Of a DNA stretch of 23,143 nt, positions 22,704-23,143 are shown in pieces. Where the stretch lies: contig DNFG01000016.1 of assembly GCA_003487005.1 (NCBI GenBank), positions 1 through 23,143 on the forward strand. The letters run 5' to 3'. This stretch comes from Bryobacterales bacterium. Its GTDB lineage: Bacteria; Acidobacteriota; Terriglobia; Bryobacterales; Bryobacteraceae. Both the position numbers and the translations under genes were made by a program. Below the pieces are notes generated by a model that saw only the letters and a program-made list of their open reading frames with translations, had not been told where the DNA came from and did no database searches. The first letter of the stretch is position 1. Each line of letters starts with the position of its first letter.

Positions 22704-23143
22704 ATGTCCGAATCCCCCCGCTCCGTCATCATTACCGGCTCCACTTCCGGAATCGGCCGCTCCCTCGCTCTCGCCTTCGCCCAGGCCGGCGACCGTGTCC
22801 TCGTCCACGGCACCTCGGCCGAGCGTGCCGCTCAGGTCGCCGCTGAAATCACCGCTGCCGGTGGGGTCGCCTCCGCCCTCACCGGCGATGTCGCCGATCC
22901 CGAAACCGCTCAAAGACTCATCGAGCGCGCTGTCAGCCAGTTTGGTGGCGTCGATGTCTTCATCGCCAACGCCGGCATCGTCCACCCCGGCGACTTTCTG
23001 GACTATTCCCTGAACGACTTCCACCGCTCCATCGACGTCAATCTGACCGGCGCCTTCCTCGGCTGTCAGGCCGCCGCCCGCCAGATGGTCGCTCAGGGCC
23101 GGGGCGGGCGCCTGCTCACCCTCTCCTCCGTCGGCGGCAAAAT
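22704..23143 (+). CDS. Short-chain dehydrogenase/reductase, 5' part only
   Basis: 146 codons are visible before the window ends; a full classical SDR has about 250. The NAD(P)-binding glycine motif TGSTSGIG is at 11-18, an Asp follows in TGDV (D62), NAG is at 89-91, the structural Asn in DVNLTG is N113, and the catalytic serine is probably S142 in LTLSSVGG. The Tyr-x-x-x-Lys part of the active site lies beyond the window. Absence of an acidic residue after beta-2 (VLVHGTS) hints at NADP rather than NAD. The substrate cannot be told from the sequence. The ribosome binding site is weak. Confidence 0.92.
   Translation, partial: MSESPRSVIITGSTSGIGRSLALAFAQAGDRVLVHGTSAERAAQVAAEITAAGGVASALTGDVADPETAQRLIERAVSQFGGVDVFIANAGIVHPGDFLDYSLNDFHRSIDVNLTGAFLGCQAAARQMVAQGRGGRLLTLSSVGGK

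Noticed and set aside
1..23143. tRNA, rRNA, CRISPR array, insertion sequence or prophage
   Set aside because: No cloverleaf, rRNA-like stretch, spaced direct repeats, transposase or phage gene was seen.

Overview
The window looks like an Acidobacteriota chromosome fragment, most likely of the Bryobacterales/Solibacter type. This is inferred from high GC content, an ECF sigma factor overlapping a Ser/Thr kinase with a C-terminal repeat region, Tat-exported Gfo/Idh proteins, a DUF1593 protein and the fused gene order rplM-rpsI-rpsB-tsf-pyrH-frr. No rRNA, tRNA, CRISPR array, transposase or phage gene was seen.

Left part (1-9986, all genes on +): the 3' end of a response-regulator receiver gene; a secreted TPR protein; a housekeeping operon of a DUF1385 membrane protein, prfA, prmC and dinB; then a translation cluster rplM-rpsI-rpsB-tsf-pyrH-frr. 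PrmC modifies the GGQ glutamine of the release factor encoded just before it. RRF (frr) acts after the release factors, and EF-Ts, S2, S9 and L13 serve the same machine. The spacers of the translation cluster hold strong RNA hairpins: a compound leader before rpsB, a GNRA-capped hairpin before tsf, and intrinsic terminators before pyrH and after frr.

Middle (10009-15122): a minus-strand pair, ECF-type sigma factor and membrane Ser/Thr kinase with a 4-bp start/stop overlap; a divergently transcribed exported LolA-like/TlpA thioredoxin fusion; a small exported beta-rich protein on minus.

Right part (15271-23143): mostly exported proteins. The most unusual is a signal-peptide protein (15271-16983) that keeps the active-site pattern of protein-arginine deiminases. 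Then come a DUF1593 nucleoside-hydrolase-like protein and a Tat-exported Gfo/Idh oxidoreductase (minus), a divergent amidase-signature enzyme (+), a small exported HExxH protein (minus), a DUF465 coiled-coil protein with a structured leader (+), and an SDR oxidoreductase cut by the window end.

Three patterns cut across genes. (1) The + strand is G-rich on the left and C-rich on the right even inside minus-strand genes, so a GC-skew switch lies around 12-16 kb. (2) Several genes in the right half lack a Shine-Dalgarno sequence and carry a TANNNT box 6-8 nt before ATG, suggesting leaderless mRNAs. (3) A perfect 24-bp inverted repeat sits at the left edge and may be an assembly fold-back. All functions are read from sequence by eye; no database search was run.
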